NCBI GenBank assembly: GCA_965153455.1
Contig: OZ234501.1
Span: forward strand, 12,090,001-12,154,000
DNA: 64,000 nucleotides
DNA from: Sphagnum compactum
Taxonomy: Eukaryota > Bryophyta > Sphagnopsida > Sphagnales
Direction of reading: 5' to 3'
Positions 12,501-25,300 of the stretch are shown here, piece by piece; positions within the stretch are counted from its first letter, which is position 1, and the number at the start of each line of letters is the position of its first letter. A program made the position numbers and the translations under genes. The notes under the pieces are model-generated. The model was not told the origin of the DNA and did not search any database. It was given only the letters and a program-made list of their open reading frames with translations.

Positions 12501-14776
12501 CCCTAAGTGTATTGTAAGAATAAGTGGTTCATCATGTCATGGTTTTGCCTTATATGACAAGTTCAAACAAACATTCAAATCAACTTTAAGCTTAATAATT
12601 ATAATTATAATTATAATTCAGATTTTTAATTACAATTTAGTTTAAGTTTATTTACAAATTTAACTTATCTAGTTATAGGTTTAATCATGATTTACTTACA
12701 GTTGTAATTTAAAAATGTCCAAATTAGTTTTAACATAATTTTCAATTAATTTTATTTACAACTTGAAGTTCATGTTATTAAAAATTTTACATACAATTTG
12801 AATGTAGGGGTTGTTGATATATTGTATTTAAATTCCTTATAAATTTAATCAAACAATTATTTTACAATCTTATTATTTGAACTTAAGGTTTAAGGTTAAT
12901 TATGTTTATAAGATAAGGTTAATTTAGGCTTTCAAGTTTTAAGGTTGAAAGTTTAAGGTTTTTTTAAAGTTGCAATTAGAAAGTATAAGGTTTAAGTGCC
13001 TTTGAGTTCCAATTTAGGTTTCTGATTTAGAATATGAAATTTAATTTAAATGTACATATTTAAATTAGGTTTGAAGGGGTCAGTTTGTTCCTTCATGTTT
13101 TTTGGAAGCCAATTGAAAACACCCTAGTCCATTCATAAAGCTTGACTATCAAGTTGAGCATTACAAAATTTTCTAAGTGCAACTACTCCCATATAGAAGG
13201 TTCTTCATTCATGGGGGCAATAAAAGAAGGAAAATTTGCACATGATAAGGTACCCTTTAAATACTAACCATTTTTGGAAATGTTTTATGTGTAAGTTTAA
13301 TTCCTTTGGAACAAGGAGTTCTAGAAGTAAAGCTAGGCTATAATGCATTTACTTCTTAAACTCCCTTGTTTTGAGGGTGTTATCACCCATAAAAATCAAT
13401 ATTTTCTTTTGAATTTTTTAAATTTATGATGCATGGTAAGTATCCAATCCAAATACCCATTGAATATCATGAAAAAAAACATGAGGCATTTTGAAAAATG
13501 GAACATTGACAAATACCCATTGGGTATTTTGGAAAAAAATGACACAAAACATTTTGAAAAGTGAAATGTTTGCAAGTGCAAACATTTTGTTTTTTGGAAA
13601 TGTTGCACATGATTTTATGCTATGTAAATGTACTTTCAAATATACTAAATTGTTTTTTGGATGTTTTACCATTTGAAAAATAGATAGCAATATTGAGGTG
13701 TTGATTTTGAGAGCTTGGAATATCTATTAGTTTAACATAAATATGCCCTATTGCTTGGTAGTGGTGTTTTATGCCATGACAAAATATCCTAATTACAAAT
13801 TTCATTTTTTAATGTTGTTTTTGTAAACCTAAACCATAATATTAGAAAACATCATTTCTTAAAATTACTTGATTTAATTTTCTTTGATCAAAAGTTTGAA
13901 AAAGTTTTGTGAAAATTTCGCATTTTTAATCATAAGAGATATTTTGGAAATGATTAATTACAAAGACATCATATTCACTTGGATGTAGTTGTAAAAGGTG
14001 GAAATTGGTAATCATATTACTTTAATTTAATGCAAAAACTATAACCTAAAATAGAAATTTCATAGTGGCATAATGATAAGTCTTCTTCAAATGTTTAGGT
14101 TTTCTTTCTCTTGTTATCACGTTTCAAAATCACTTAATCACTTGAAATTCTTGTACAAGCTTGTAAATTTTTGCAATGCAAGTTTTTATTTTGATTTTTT
14201 AAATCTTTGTTCATCTTTTAAAAAAAATTCATGACCTACTTCTCCATGAATTTTCTTGCACATACCAACTAAATTTATTGTCCGATTGTTTGATCATGAA
14301 CAAAATGATGTGACAACTAGTGATTTCAAAAACATTCCTAGTACATTATAATTTATTCAACAAGTTGTCATTTGAATTGATTATACAAAAAAAAATCAAA
14401 GTTGCAAACAAATAATTAACATAGATTTGACTCAAGTTTCAAGGCTTGGTGTGTAATTATATGTTGAGAAATGTTTGTGTTATTGTTTATCAATTTCTTT
14501 GTGATATTGATTTTGTTCTTTCTTTACAAACTACTTAGACTTCGAGACGATACTTAAGAGTTTTTAACAATGTTGTTTCTTTGTCTACGTGTTTCCCAAA
14601 GAATGAGAAAATTTGCAATGCCATATTTGCTTATGGTTGAACTTTCCACAAATTAGGTCTTATGCATTAACATGACCCTAATTCTTATGGAACCATGATC
14701 ATAAAGGGCATGATTCCATAGAGCAATTTGAAAACATTAAATTTGGCAAGGTTAGAGTGGAGTTGCCAATTAAACA
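9504..14776. other. AT-rich spacer between the two centriolar genes
   Basis: About 5.3 kb of very AT-rich DNA. Short open frames here (for example 9931-10143, 11361-11564, 12406-12645) have no recognisable motif and AT-driven composition. It contains an ATTATA-type microsatellite (12594-12618), a stretch of TTAAGGTTTA-like words (12880-13000) and a 60-bp duplication (13450-13570). I see no RNA gene. Confidence 0.6.
13450..13570. repeat. 60-bp tandem duplication
   Basis: Two copies start CAAATACCCATTG at 13450 and 13510, both followed by an A-run and CATTTTGAAAA. The copies differ by several substitutions. Confidence 0.65.
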
Positions 14777-17700
14777 ATGGGACCCAAGAAGGAGGAGGCT
14801 AAGAAAGAAACACTCAAAAAAGATGCAATCCCCAAAGATGCATCCAAGAAAGATGCACCCCCACCCCCACCTCCTGTATAAATTGCATCTCCCAATTTGT
14901 CTTACACTAAGAATTGGGTTTTTGTAGTAAAAAAAGGGCTCAACATTACATTATGTATATCTAAAATGAAAAGTTCATTGTTGTGTTAAGTAGGCAATTT
15001 TTTTTTAAAAAATAAAATGTTTATTTATTTTTTAAGTATAAATCTAAACACAAAAAAATATTAATTCATATTGTATACATTAAAAGAATCTTTTGTTTCA
15101 ACATTATAATTTTTTTCATTTTCATAATGATGTTTGGTTGTAGAGAACTTCAACCATACATGCACATTCACAAAATACATAAAAAAAAAGAGAAGTGTGT
15201 GTCTTTGCATTAAACAAGTATTACATGTCATATAATGTGCATGATAGAAACCTGAAGAAAATCCATTACAAAAACAAGTGGAGGAACAAGCTGAAGAGAT
15301 TATAAAATTAAGGTAGGGTTGATACATTCATATTATTATAAAATTCAATGTCAAAAGATTTGATGTATTTCCAAGCATTGTTTTTATACATTTTTAGTTT
15401 CTACACAAATGGGTCTACTTTTAAAGCATTTTTTTACCATGCTTGGATTATAAACTCACCTATTTTGGGGATTTTTTTTAAGGGAGGTGTTGGCCATTAT
15501 TGGAAGTGGTGAAGGGGATCTTCGTGAGACCAAAATCCTTGACTTATTCAAGAAGGTATATGTATCCAATTATGATATGATTTTCATGAATTGCAAATTC
15601 AACACATTGTGCCTACAACTCATGCCCATCCATAATGTCTTTCATTGGGTGAAAGGTGGAAGACAAACTATAATGGGCATATCAAATTCTAATTTTCCAA
15701 AGCACACATGATTCACATCTAGATGATATTGATCAATGTTGTGATAATTTTGATAATAAGAAAAAAAACTAGAACTAGACCTTTCAAAATTAAAGTTTGG
15801 AGTTTTTGTTTTAACACAGAATCGAATATTAAACTTGCAACTAGAGCGTGAACGCACTCGTAACAATAATACAAAGAAGGCCATGGCTATTATGCAGCAT
15901 GAGGTAATTGGGGCCTCACCTCACTTTAAGCTTCACTTCCTCATGCAACATTGATTTCCAATTTACAAATTTATAAAACAATGTTTTATAATAAAATCTT
16001 GCAAAAAAAAAGCTAAATGTGATTTGATTTAAGTTGGAGAGTTTTGAGGGACCAAGTTTCTTTAGATGAAAACTTTGGTCTTTGAAATGATGTAGCTTTT
16101 GACCATCCAAAATGCAAAAGGGAGAGATGACAACCCCATACAAGAAAGCCTAGACTATTGGGTGGACAAATATCAAAGGGTAACTCCTAAATGACACTAA
16201 ATTCAATGATTTAAGGCATCATCTCCCAATCAAGATTTTATCCACATATCACAACACAAAACCCATTTGGGTAAACCTTTCAAAATGCCCAAACCAATCA
16301 ATTTAGATCTATTGGTTGTTCCACATGTCTTTCATTTGAACTTTTTGTGATGTGTTGAAAAGGTCCATTTTTCTTGCAAATTATTTTCCACTTAGATTGC
16401 CAATGTGGTTTAAATGGTGGTGTTAGACAAACAAGAAATTGCTAGAAGTTCAAGCCAATGAAACAATGTTGGAAAAACAAATACAGAAGTTAAACCACAT
16501 CATACAACGAGAAGTTGGTGACCACATCCCTTTGCAAAAGGTTCAATGTGGATAAAGATCCATTACCTTCAACACTAAATATTGATCATGAACATTTAAT
16601 ATTATTTTAGTTCACAATTTCAAAGTTTTTTGTTGTAATATTTTCATTTGGAGCTAGTGATCTTAGCCAACAATGCTAGATCTTTTATTTCTACAAATTA
16701 TTATGTGAATTCAAAATATTCAAACACATGTATTTGATTTGAAAACCAGGTCATTGAAGATGGTAGTGGTTGGGTGGGCCGCAGCGAGCAAGTTTCTCTT
16801 CTTAAGGTACTACTACAATTGCCTCCTTTTTTCCTATAAATCAATTAACATGTACATTTCTACTTTTTAGAAAAATCCATGAATCATGTGGTAATTAATA
16901 ATAAACTTTTGTTTTTGGACAAACTGCCATTAGTTTCAAGATCATGGGATCAAAAATGCCTTGGTTTGGAAAGAACATGACAAAACTTGTGATGCAAAAT
17001 CTAGTTGAGCTCAATGTTTCCATACCTTTGTGATCTTGATAATCTTTCAAGATTTGGGTTTCTGGATATAAATATAATTTTTGCAAATTCGTGAACTAGC
17101 CTTGTGCATGTCTAGGACAAGGTGGCCGAACTCAAGACTCAAGTAGCAGCACTCCAACCTGCTCCAATTTCTGGTTACAACACCATAAAAAATGATGAGC
17201 GTCGCACTGTGGAGATTCTTCATAGAAACCAACTTGAAGCCATGGATGTCGATCGCCGTTTACAATATGACAAGTTGGTTCATGATTTTTTAGTAAGTTG
17301 GTTCACATGTATATCTTTGTGTCATCATTTAGCTTTGAACATAACTTTTGATTCTAACTTGATATTCAAGTTTAGTGAAACATAATACAAGTGCTAACAA
17401 ATTATGTTCTACAAATATTTATAGGCACTTAGAGCTTCGTGGGGCATGCAAAAGAAAAGGCTTGATGGTGTTATAGCTCGCAGGAATATATTGGAAAAGG
17501 AGGTAATCTAAATTCTTAGATTAATCCAACAAATACCCACCTATCTATCAATATCTAACTAAATTATAAGCAATGAACATCTTCTTCATTTGCAGTTTTT
17601 CAGGAAATTTGTTGATGGTTGCGTATGGCTCCTATGAATAAATTTGTTAAAGGTTTTTTTCTTTGCATCATGGTACTTCCTGAGTTTTTTTGATGTATTT

Positions 17701-18580
17701 TGATCAGTGCAGTTGAATGGGGCACGACAAAAAATGGGGATGTTGTTAAGTAAGAGCACAAATGACGACCTTCTCATCCAAGCTCTTACAATTGAACTTG
17801 CTACTGTTAAACAGGTATATGTCACAAGAGTGGTATAAACATTATTTTCTTTTTCCATATAAACAAATGTCTAGAACACGATTCAAAAGTCTTCAATAAT
17901 CTTGTCATTGCAAATTTCCTAGAAAAGAAAGTAAGATTGACATTTTTGTTATGAAGTAAACATAGATCTAAAAATTCAAATGTTGAAGGTTTACCCTTGT
18001 CCATCTTTGATATCTTGAGGATGTGTGCATAAATGGGTGTGAATTTAGCAAATTGGACCACCTTATCCAAAACCAGGAGGCCCACTCCAACTTGACCATC
18101 ATATTCGTTGTGACCGACTAGCAGCTTCATTCAATGATCTAAAAGAGCAATGCCATGAACAGGTTATGAATGCGCTCCTAATCCTCCTTCCCAAGTCCCT
18201 CAAACCCTAAGCTTGTAATCAACTTGACCATACTTTTTTGTTTCAATATTATCATAAAAAAAAAGTTGGTAGAGAATTTTCTTACAAGTAGTTGCCAAAC
18301 TTGGTATGCCAATTTGTGTTCAAAATGCTCCTTGTATGTGTGAACCAATGCTTAGAACTCATCTAGATCAAAAATATATTTCTTCTCCAACTCCTTGAAA
18401 TCAAGCTTGGGGAAAACAAAACTCACAAGCGTTCCCTTCTTCTTGTTCGAGTGCTTGCAGTCATTTCAAATAAAATCCCAAGAGGAGATTATTCAAATGT
18501 ATCATGACACAATTGACAACCAAGATTGTGAAGGTATAACCCAAGCTTTATGCACCATTTTGAAACCCGAAGAAAGTTAA
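14777..18580 (+). CDS. CCDC13-like coiled-coil centriolar protein
   Basis: Eleven exons: 14777-14875, 15248-15312, 15483-15555, 15820-15903, 16436-16540, 16750-16806, 17116-17292, 17425-17502, 17713-17814, 18049-18162, 18461-18580. They sum to 357 residues plus stop. The start is MGPKKEEAKK, a lysine- and proline-rich head. Landmarks occur in the same order as in animal CCDC13: ETKILDLFKKNRILNLQLE, IIQREVGDHIPLQK, DGSGWVGRSEQVSLL, RLDGVIARRNILEKE, GMLLSKSTNDDLLIQAL and IIQMYHDTI near the end. CCDC13 is a centriolar-satellite and ciliogenesis coiled-coil protein. Vertebrate CCDC13 is about 715 residues, so this is roughly half length. Much of the shortening lies between the DDLLIQAL and MYHDTI blocks, where a small missed exon is possible. 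Two centriolar genes in a row suggest an organism with flagellated sperm. Confidence 0.72.
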
Positions 18581-18663
18581 AATGTACCCCCACATCAAAA
18601 GAATCTTTTACTCAATTAAGACATTGCATAACAAGATGTGACAATATTAGAGAACAAGCTGCT

Positions 18664-18800
18664 CATCACATAATGGCTCTACTCTTTTAATGACATCCAT
18701 AAGGATGATACATATTCAACATCCAAAGTTGGAAACACATGGTGGGTAGCATGGTGATGCCCAAGTGGATCCTTTTGTAGTGATGTTGAAAATAAACATT
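18664..18800 (+). repeat. Dispersed repeat, copy 1 (relatives at 37.8-38.2 kb)
   Basis: Shares ATAATGGCTCTAC, GACATCCATAAGGA, ACACATGGTGG, TAGCATGGTGA and AAGTGGATCCTT with 37815-37930, and the later blocks with 38050-38120. It lies just downstream of the CCDC13-like stop. Confidence 0.7.
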
Positions 18801-19266
18801 GCATGTTTGGAACTGTCTATGGTGTGCAGATTGGTGTACTGCAACTCTCTTCCAGGAATCATATGCTTCCGAAGAGAGCAGGTTGGCCACACCAGAAGAG
18901 AAATCTTAGTATTGGAGCTTTTTTGCACATGCATCATTTCGAAGCATGAATTGCATCTATCTTTTATGCAACCACACCACCCAAAAGAGTAGAATTCAAG
19001 TGACAAAAATGAGAGTGTGATTGTATTGATTTATTATTGCGAACAAACTGCTTGCATTGTTCTTTTTGCTTTTGTGCTCAACTCAACCCAACATTTAAAC
19101 ATACAGAAACACAAACCTACTCAGCTCTTGTAAAGAAAACATAGGGCCAGAACTCTCACTTTGGTCATACATACACAGGGTGATATTCAAAGAAAACCTG
19201 CGAAAAAGTGCATTAGCATTCCCTGGGGGTTGAACCTCCCAAAACCATCAATTTTGGTGGTAAACT

Positions 19267-19572
19267 GAGTTTCATCCTGTTTTTCCTTTGTCCTGAGCGC
19301 CTTCAGTGCTCCTACATATATTTTCGCTACTCTCACATGTACAACTACTATAATTACTTTCGAACCTTGAGTTTCATCCTGTTTTTCCTTTTTCCCTTAG
19401 GCCTTCATTGCTCCTACATATATTTTCGCTGCTCTCACCTGTACAACTACTATAATTACTCTCGAACCTTGAGTTTCATCCTGTTTTTCCTTTTTCCTGA
19501 GCGCCTTCAGTGCTCCTACATATATTTTCGCTGCTCTCACCTGTACAACTACTATAATTACTCTCGAACCTT
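19267..19572 (+). repeat. 102-bp tandem repeat, three copies
   Basis: Copies start GAGTTTCATCCTG at 19267, 19369 and 19471, an exact 102-bp period. Each carries GCTCCTACATATATTTTCGC and TACAACTACTATAATTAC. The period is a multiple of three and one frame (19337-19588) is open across it. The predicted peptide is only a repeat and no gene context supports translation. Confidence 0.85.
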
Positions 19573-19939
19573 TTGCGTTAACTGCTGAGTTTCAGCATTT
19601 CATACCGAGATTCAATAAAATTTCGTTACTTTGCGGATGCCATTGAAAGAGAGGATAGGGGGTGAAAGGAGGAGGCCCCAAGATAGTGTGAAGACAGGGT
19701 GACTGTATGAATAACTCTACTGTCCACATCTCCTTCAAAATTTAACACAGATTATAATATGCATCAGTGCAGAAAAATTTCACCGCTTCGTCTAGCAAAA
19801 ATTCCACCCCTTCTCAATGAATGCTCTTCTTGGCATGAATGAGATTCATCCCTTGTGCAAATCTAGCTGCAAATCTTGCTTGGAAGGAGTTTGAAATGGT
19901 CCTTTTGTGACGACCTATTTGGGAAAAATGGGAAATCTA

Positions 19940-20330
19940 ATCTCAAAAATTACTTTAATAAATCCCCAACATTATATGTGGACATAAGCACGGCCTAGGT
20001 TTTTCCACACGGACAAAACGAATAATTTTATTTCTTAAAAATAAAAATTCCCTTTTTTGTAAATTGAAATTATTATTTTTCATGAAATACTTTGATATCC
20101 TCATATGAGGAGGAGTGAAATTAATCAGATTGTATTGTGAGACAATTATGATGGGTTTTTCCCAACACCTCGGCTTCATATTTTCATGGGTATTTTTTTT
20201 TAAAGATTTCTATTTTAAAGATTATTTAATGTTGTAACTGACCCTAGGGCAAAGTAGTTGTTATTGCCCTTAGCTCAAAATACATTAATAAATTCTCAAC
20301 ATTACCTATATTTGCATTGCCCTTAGCCCC
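19940..20330 (+). repeat. Second dispersed AT-rich repeat, copy 1
   Basis: The core (about 19995-20260) is similar to 54815-55055: CGAATAATTTT, TGAAATTATTATTTTTC, TTTGATAT, ATATGAGGAG, AGTGAAATTAATCAGA and CTTCATATTTTCA occur in the same order. Short direct repeats flank the core (TTAATAAATCCCCAACATTA near 19950; TTAATAAATTCTCAACATTA near 20286). Confidence 0.6.
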
Positions 20331-20641
20331 GATCTACATTTTTTGAGTGGATGATGCCTCCGACCATTACCTAGTGTCTATTACAAGCCCAAAACATGCA
20401 CAAACAGGACCCAAAGCGTGTTTGGGCAGCACCAAGCACATCTTTGGGCAGGCAAAAGGTCGTCAAGGAAAAAGAAGAAGCAGGCAGTACAATAACAAGT
20501 ATGTGCACATATAATGTTGGGGCTAATATCATAAATATTTTTTGTTTTATTATTATTATTTTTTTGACAGTTAAAAATTAAAATTTTTAAAGAATTTTCA
20601 ACAGTTGAGGAATAAGTATGCAAAGTGCACCTTTTTGTGTT

Positions 20642-20943
20642 TAGTGATTTTGTTTTAATGTGGTGAAATTTTCAGTCATTTTGCGAGAAATATTTTGATA
20701 AAAAAGAATATTTTGTCACAAATTTGATGTTTTTTGTTGACAATTTGTGGCAAAACGCTCTTTTTATTTGTGACAACATATTTGCCAAAAATTGAAAGAA
20801 AATCTAAAAGTTCTTCACAAGTTGCCTACAACATGAAAGGGTTTTTTAACTTTCTTATTTTGAATATTGCCAAATTTGGCTAAATATTCGTATGGATGAT
20901 CATCACTCAAGCGACATCACAAAATTGAAAACAAAAAACACTA
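20642..20943 (+). mobile_element. hAT-type MITE, complete copy with target duplication
   Basis: 302 bp. The left end is TAGTGATTTTGTTTT and the right end, reverse-complemented, is TAGTGTTTTTTGTTTTC. The flanks are TTTGTGTT (20634-20641) and CTTGTGTT (20944-20951), matching at 7 of 8. TAGTG ends plus an 8-bp duplication fit the hAT superfamily. No coding capacity. Confidence 0.85.
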
Positions 20944-21184
20944 CTTGTGTTATGTATTTCCAATAGGCTACTAACCCAATAGTGGCGATGAGAGTTCAAT
21001 TCTCCACAATTTTGGCAAATACCAATAATTTTTTTTCTTTTTTGGGCTACTGAGACCTTTTGCAAATGATTTTGTGAATATTATACAAAACATATATTCT
21101 AGATATTTTATAATTGTTTTGGTCACAGAGATTTCTCTTAAAATATATTAATATATTAGGGGAAAAAAATTATATTTATTAATA

Positions 21185-21448
21185 TTGGAAATTTGACACG
21201 TGTGAGTAGGGTTTGAGGGTTTAAGAAGAAAGTGCACTTTTTTGGTCATTCTTGGATTCTTAATTTCTTTTTGCCCTGTTTTTTTTGGCTTTTTGGGGCC
21301 GAAATTTAGGGTTAGGGTTTGGAGCTCGCTTTAGGGTTTGGATTTGTGTCGAGCGGGAGCAGGAGCAGGAGGAGAAAGAGGATCACGATTGAGAGGAGGA
21401 GGAGGAGCAAGAGGAGGAGGAGCAGAAGAAGAAGAAGAAGAAGAAGGA

Positions 21449-21479
<31 letters not shown>

Positions 21480-22311
21480 GAGCGTGTGAGTGTTTATAAC
21501 AAGCTTTTCAGTGAGATGAAGAACAGCTCTCGGAGTGTTTTGTATTGTTTTGTTTTTTTGGATTTTCTTGCTTGATTGTGTACTGGGTTTTGCTTGAATT
21601 CAGTGAGAATTTTGATGGCCTTTTGATGGAATCCGAGGAATGGAGATGTGGTGCGAGTAAAAGCATCCGGGCTACAGTAGTTATTTCCGTGTTTTGTCTT
21701 CGGGATTGCTTGTTCTCGAAGTTGTCGGGACTGTTGTTGCTTTTGTTGTTGTTGTCGTCGTCGTTGTGTAAGGGGTTTGGATTGGAGAACTGTTGATGGC
21801 ACACTTGGGAAACCGAGGGATTCGGGATCTCTGGATTATTGAGGTTTGGTTTTGAGCCTGCGGTTGTTGTTTTGTGAAGTGGGTTGTTTTGGATTGTTGT
21901 TTTTGGGTTGTGGAATGCTCAAGAGGATTTTTCTATGTGTGGAATTTGAAGGAAGTTTGTCAGGTGGGTGAAGTTTCTGGTTCTTCTTCTCCGCTTATTT
22001 TTATCTTCTGTTTTTGGGGGTTGTTGGGGTGGTCGTTGTGCACTATAGACTTGTTGGCAGTGACAAAGGAGGGGTTCTTCTCTTTGCAGCTCTCCTACAA
22101 GAATGTTGCAGTTCTTAGTGTGGAGCAGGTTCTTGGCAGCAGTACGAGTGCACATGTTGATGCGATGTGGAAGAATAGATTGGGATGACGATAAGGAGCT
22201 CTGGAATCTTGTTCCTCCAAGCATTTGGAGTCCTTGAGAGAGAGAGGGCATGTGACTACGCGGTCCTCATGCAGCTAAGGTCAGCTGGATTGGTTTTTTT
22301 TGTCTAGTGAA
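21185..22311 (+). promoter_or_regulatory. Promoter and 5' UTR of the PHD/acyltransferase gene
   Basis: Telo-box-like words occur at 21299-21340 (TTAGGGTTAGGGTTTGG, TTTAGGGTTTGG) and near 21210. They are followed by a purine-only run ending in (GAA)n and (GAAA)n at 21358-21480. Telo-boxes are common near plant transcription starts. The leader has several upstream ATGs; the first, at 21516, opens a 19-codon frame ending at 21575. A GTGGGT donor near 21964 and a TTGCAG acceptor near 22090 could mark a 5' UTR intron. Confidence 0.5.
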
Positions 22312-25300
22312 ATGGAGGACGGATGCAACAGTAATGGACATTGTAGTACAGGAGAGGCAGTCGACCTTCTGCCTGAAAAAAACACTGACACGAAGAAGGA
22401 GGCTGCTGAAAATTCTGCCCAAGTGGGTACTACCACCAGCTCAATGCACCTGAGTGTGCAGAACAATGGTGAGGTTGGCTTGAAGACCCCCCTTCTCAAT
22501 CGGGTGGCGCAGAAGAATGAGACTTTGAAAGTGTACACAAAACGGAAGTTCCGTGGCGGAGGTTTGAAGGAGTTGTGGGGGACTCCATTGAAAAAGCAGA
22601 ACATTGGAATGTTGTCAGAAAATGCAGCAGACATACAGTTGGATTCCAGAAATGCTCTCTTTTCCCAGGAGTGCGACACCACTTTTGGAAGTAAAACAGA
22701 GGTGGCGACAGCCATCATCATCAATGCAGAAAATGGAACTGAGAACAGGTATGTCTTTATGGTTCCCTTTTCCCTGCAATCCTCTTGAATTGATTTCTAA
22801 TGAAAATTAGGTCAGTACTATTTGCAAGAAGGGTAATCGTTCCAGCAGCCATCAAGGCAATAGTGTAATTGTAGGGCAAATGCCACTTGAAGGTTGACTC
22901 CTGTCACGTTTCCACAATAGTAGACAAATTGAAGAAGGTGGGTGGATGTGAACTGGTTTTGTCTGAATTGTAGGAACTCAGAGGGGCTCCTGAAACCTTC
23001 CTTCGAAGGAAGAATTTGGGGCAAGTAGATTGTTGGGGTTACAACTACTACTAGAAGATTTCCAATCTCTGACCGGATGATACAGTAGCCTTTTGGTTGA
23101 AGAGATACCAATGTATTCTTCGTTAGTGTTGTACATGTCATTGTTTTCTTCTTCCTTTTCATCTGTCTTAAAACAAGCATGGGGTTGAGCTTGCTGTCTG
23201 CGATGATGTGTTTGTTTACATCTGTGTAACCCCCATGGGACCTTCTAGATCATGCATTTCTGATGGGTAATTGGGGTTTATCAATTTTGGATTGTCAAAC
23301 AGGAAGTCAGAAAGGCACGCAGTGTTCCTTCCTGCAGAACGGATGTTGGGTTCAGCCATGTCCTCCTTGTGTACTGATTTTGTGGAGTCTACTCCAGAGG
23401 CAAACGATCATCCAGGATTGAGAATGCCTCATGAGACGAGCATGCTTAACCCCACTGGCACCATCAGTGTTGAGACTACACACTCTTGCTTTGATCGTCA
23501 TATCACTGCTCCTCTGGAGTTTAAGCCTGATGACCTGTTGGAGGCAAAAAGCATTGAGTTCACCACCATGGAGGTGGAGAAGCCCATTCTGAGTGCGGTT
23601 GTTGAAACTGAGAATGCAGCACTTATGTCCCCCCGTGTAACATCCAAAGTAAATGAGCTCCGGAGCACTGTACGTGAATGTGTCTTTGAGTCTGTGAAAG
23701 CAGAACCTGTGCTGTTCTTGGACTCAAGGAATGTAGAGCTCACCCAGGAGGCAAATGCACCCGTTGTGGAGAACAAGATTGAAGCAAACGATTGGAACAA
23801 TGTTCTGAACTGCGAGTCGTCTATTGGTGAGGTCACTGAGTCATCCATCAGTGGAGCTCAGGATTGTCTCATGCTGTCGGCAGAAGTTGGGCCTTTGCTG
23901 TTGGAGTCAAACACTGTCGGGTCAGAGGGGGACATGCCTATTATCGTAAGGGAGGGGGTTTCTGAAATGAAGAAGGAAGCATTTGCATCGAATGGTGCTT
24001 CTAATAAGGTGGAGTTCTTGAGCACTGAAGTTCATGAAGATGTCGAGCTCAACATGGAGGTGATGAAGCCTGCTTTGATCGATGTTGCTAAACTCAAGGA
24101 GGAAACGTTTACCTTGAACAGTGTTTCTTCTTTGGTTGAGCTTTCATGTGCTGGGGAAACTCATGAATGTGTCACATTTTCTGTGGAGCCCATGCAACCA
24201 CCAGAGCTTACCCATAACAGTGACAACTGTGAAACTAAGAAGGAAGTATTTGTATCCAACAGTGTCTCTAAGATTCAGTGCTTGAGTAATGAAGTTCAGG
24301 AATGTGAAACCAGTTCTGTTGAGTTCAAAGAAATGCCACTGTCAAAGGAATCTGCTGCAGTAGAGACTAAGGTGCTGGTGCTGCTGGATCCACTTTTGAG
24401 TGACACAGCAGAACAAGTTCAGGAATGTGTAACTGGTTCTGTCGAGTTCAATGAAATGCTGCCATCAAAGGAATCCACAGCAGTGGAGACTCAGGTGCAG
24501 GTGCTTGATCCACTTTTGAACAACACAGCAGAACAAGAAGTGACCTGTAAAGGGGAAGAGAGTGAGAGTGACCTTTGTGGGGTCTCACTGTCTCCAACAG
24601 ACCATGGTACAATATTTGCAAGGACACCTGAATCTTTCAAGCCACTTGGATTGTCTCTGCCCATAGTAGAAGACTCTGGTCCCACCACTGTATTGTTAAA
24701 TTCTTCACCTTCTCTTGATGCTTCACTTCCATCTCTCTTAACTCCACCAGTTGCTTCAGCAGCAATAAGGCCCCCTCTTTTCTTGCTCACCGGACAGGAC
24801 AGTATGAACTCTTTGAATGCCACTGTGGATATGCCTTCTACAGAGTCTTCTTCATTGCACCATGGGTGTGACGATCAACCAGAGAAATCGCCACTCTCAG
24901 GATTGTGTCATGTAAGTCTGAGTGTTTCTTTGAGTTTTTGACCCCTCCTCTTTCTGAGACTTACTGAGTTTGGGAGCAAAATCTGACTTTTTCTAATGCA
25001 AGAAGTTTGCCCATGTTTTTCTAGCAAACCTAATAACATCAGACATGCTGATTTTACTGGTAAAATATGTGAATGCTGCACAGATTGCTGGAGAGGAAGC
25101 AGCAGCAGGGACAGAAAAGGACAGACTGGACACTGATGCAGGTTTGAAGGAAATGAAGTTCAAGGATGATGATGAAGTTCTTCCAATGGCTACCACCCAG
25201 ACTGAAAGTACAGTTTGTGAAGAGAAGAATGTGCATGAGGAGGATGCAGAGGTTCCTGCTACTGCTGAGTTGGTGGATGATGGACACATTCATGGATGTT

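Noticed and set aside
12406-12645. 79-codon frame with His-rich start
   Set aside because: Ends in an ATT repeat, isolated in AT-rich spacer, no homology recognised.
21494-21804. Minus-strand frames rich in Gln/Asn opposite the PHD gene leader
   Set aside because: Composition reflects the complement of GTT/TTG repeats; no gene signals.
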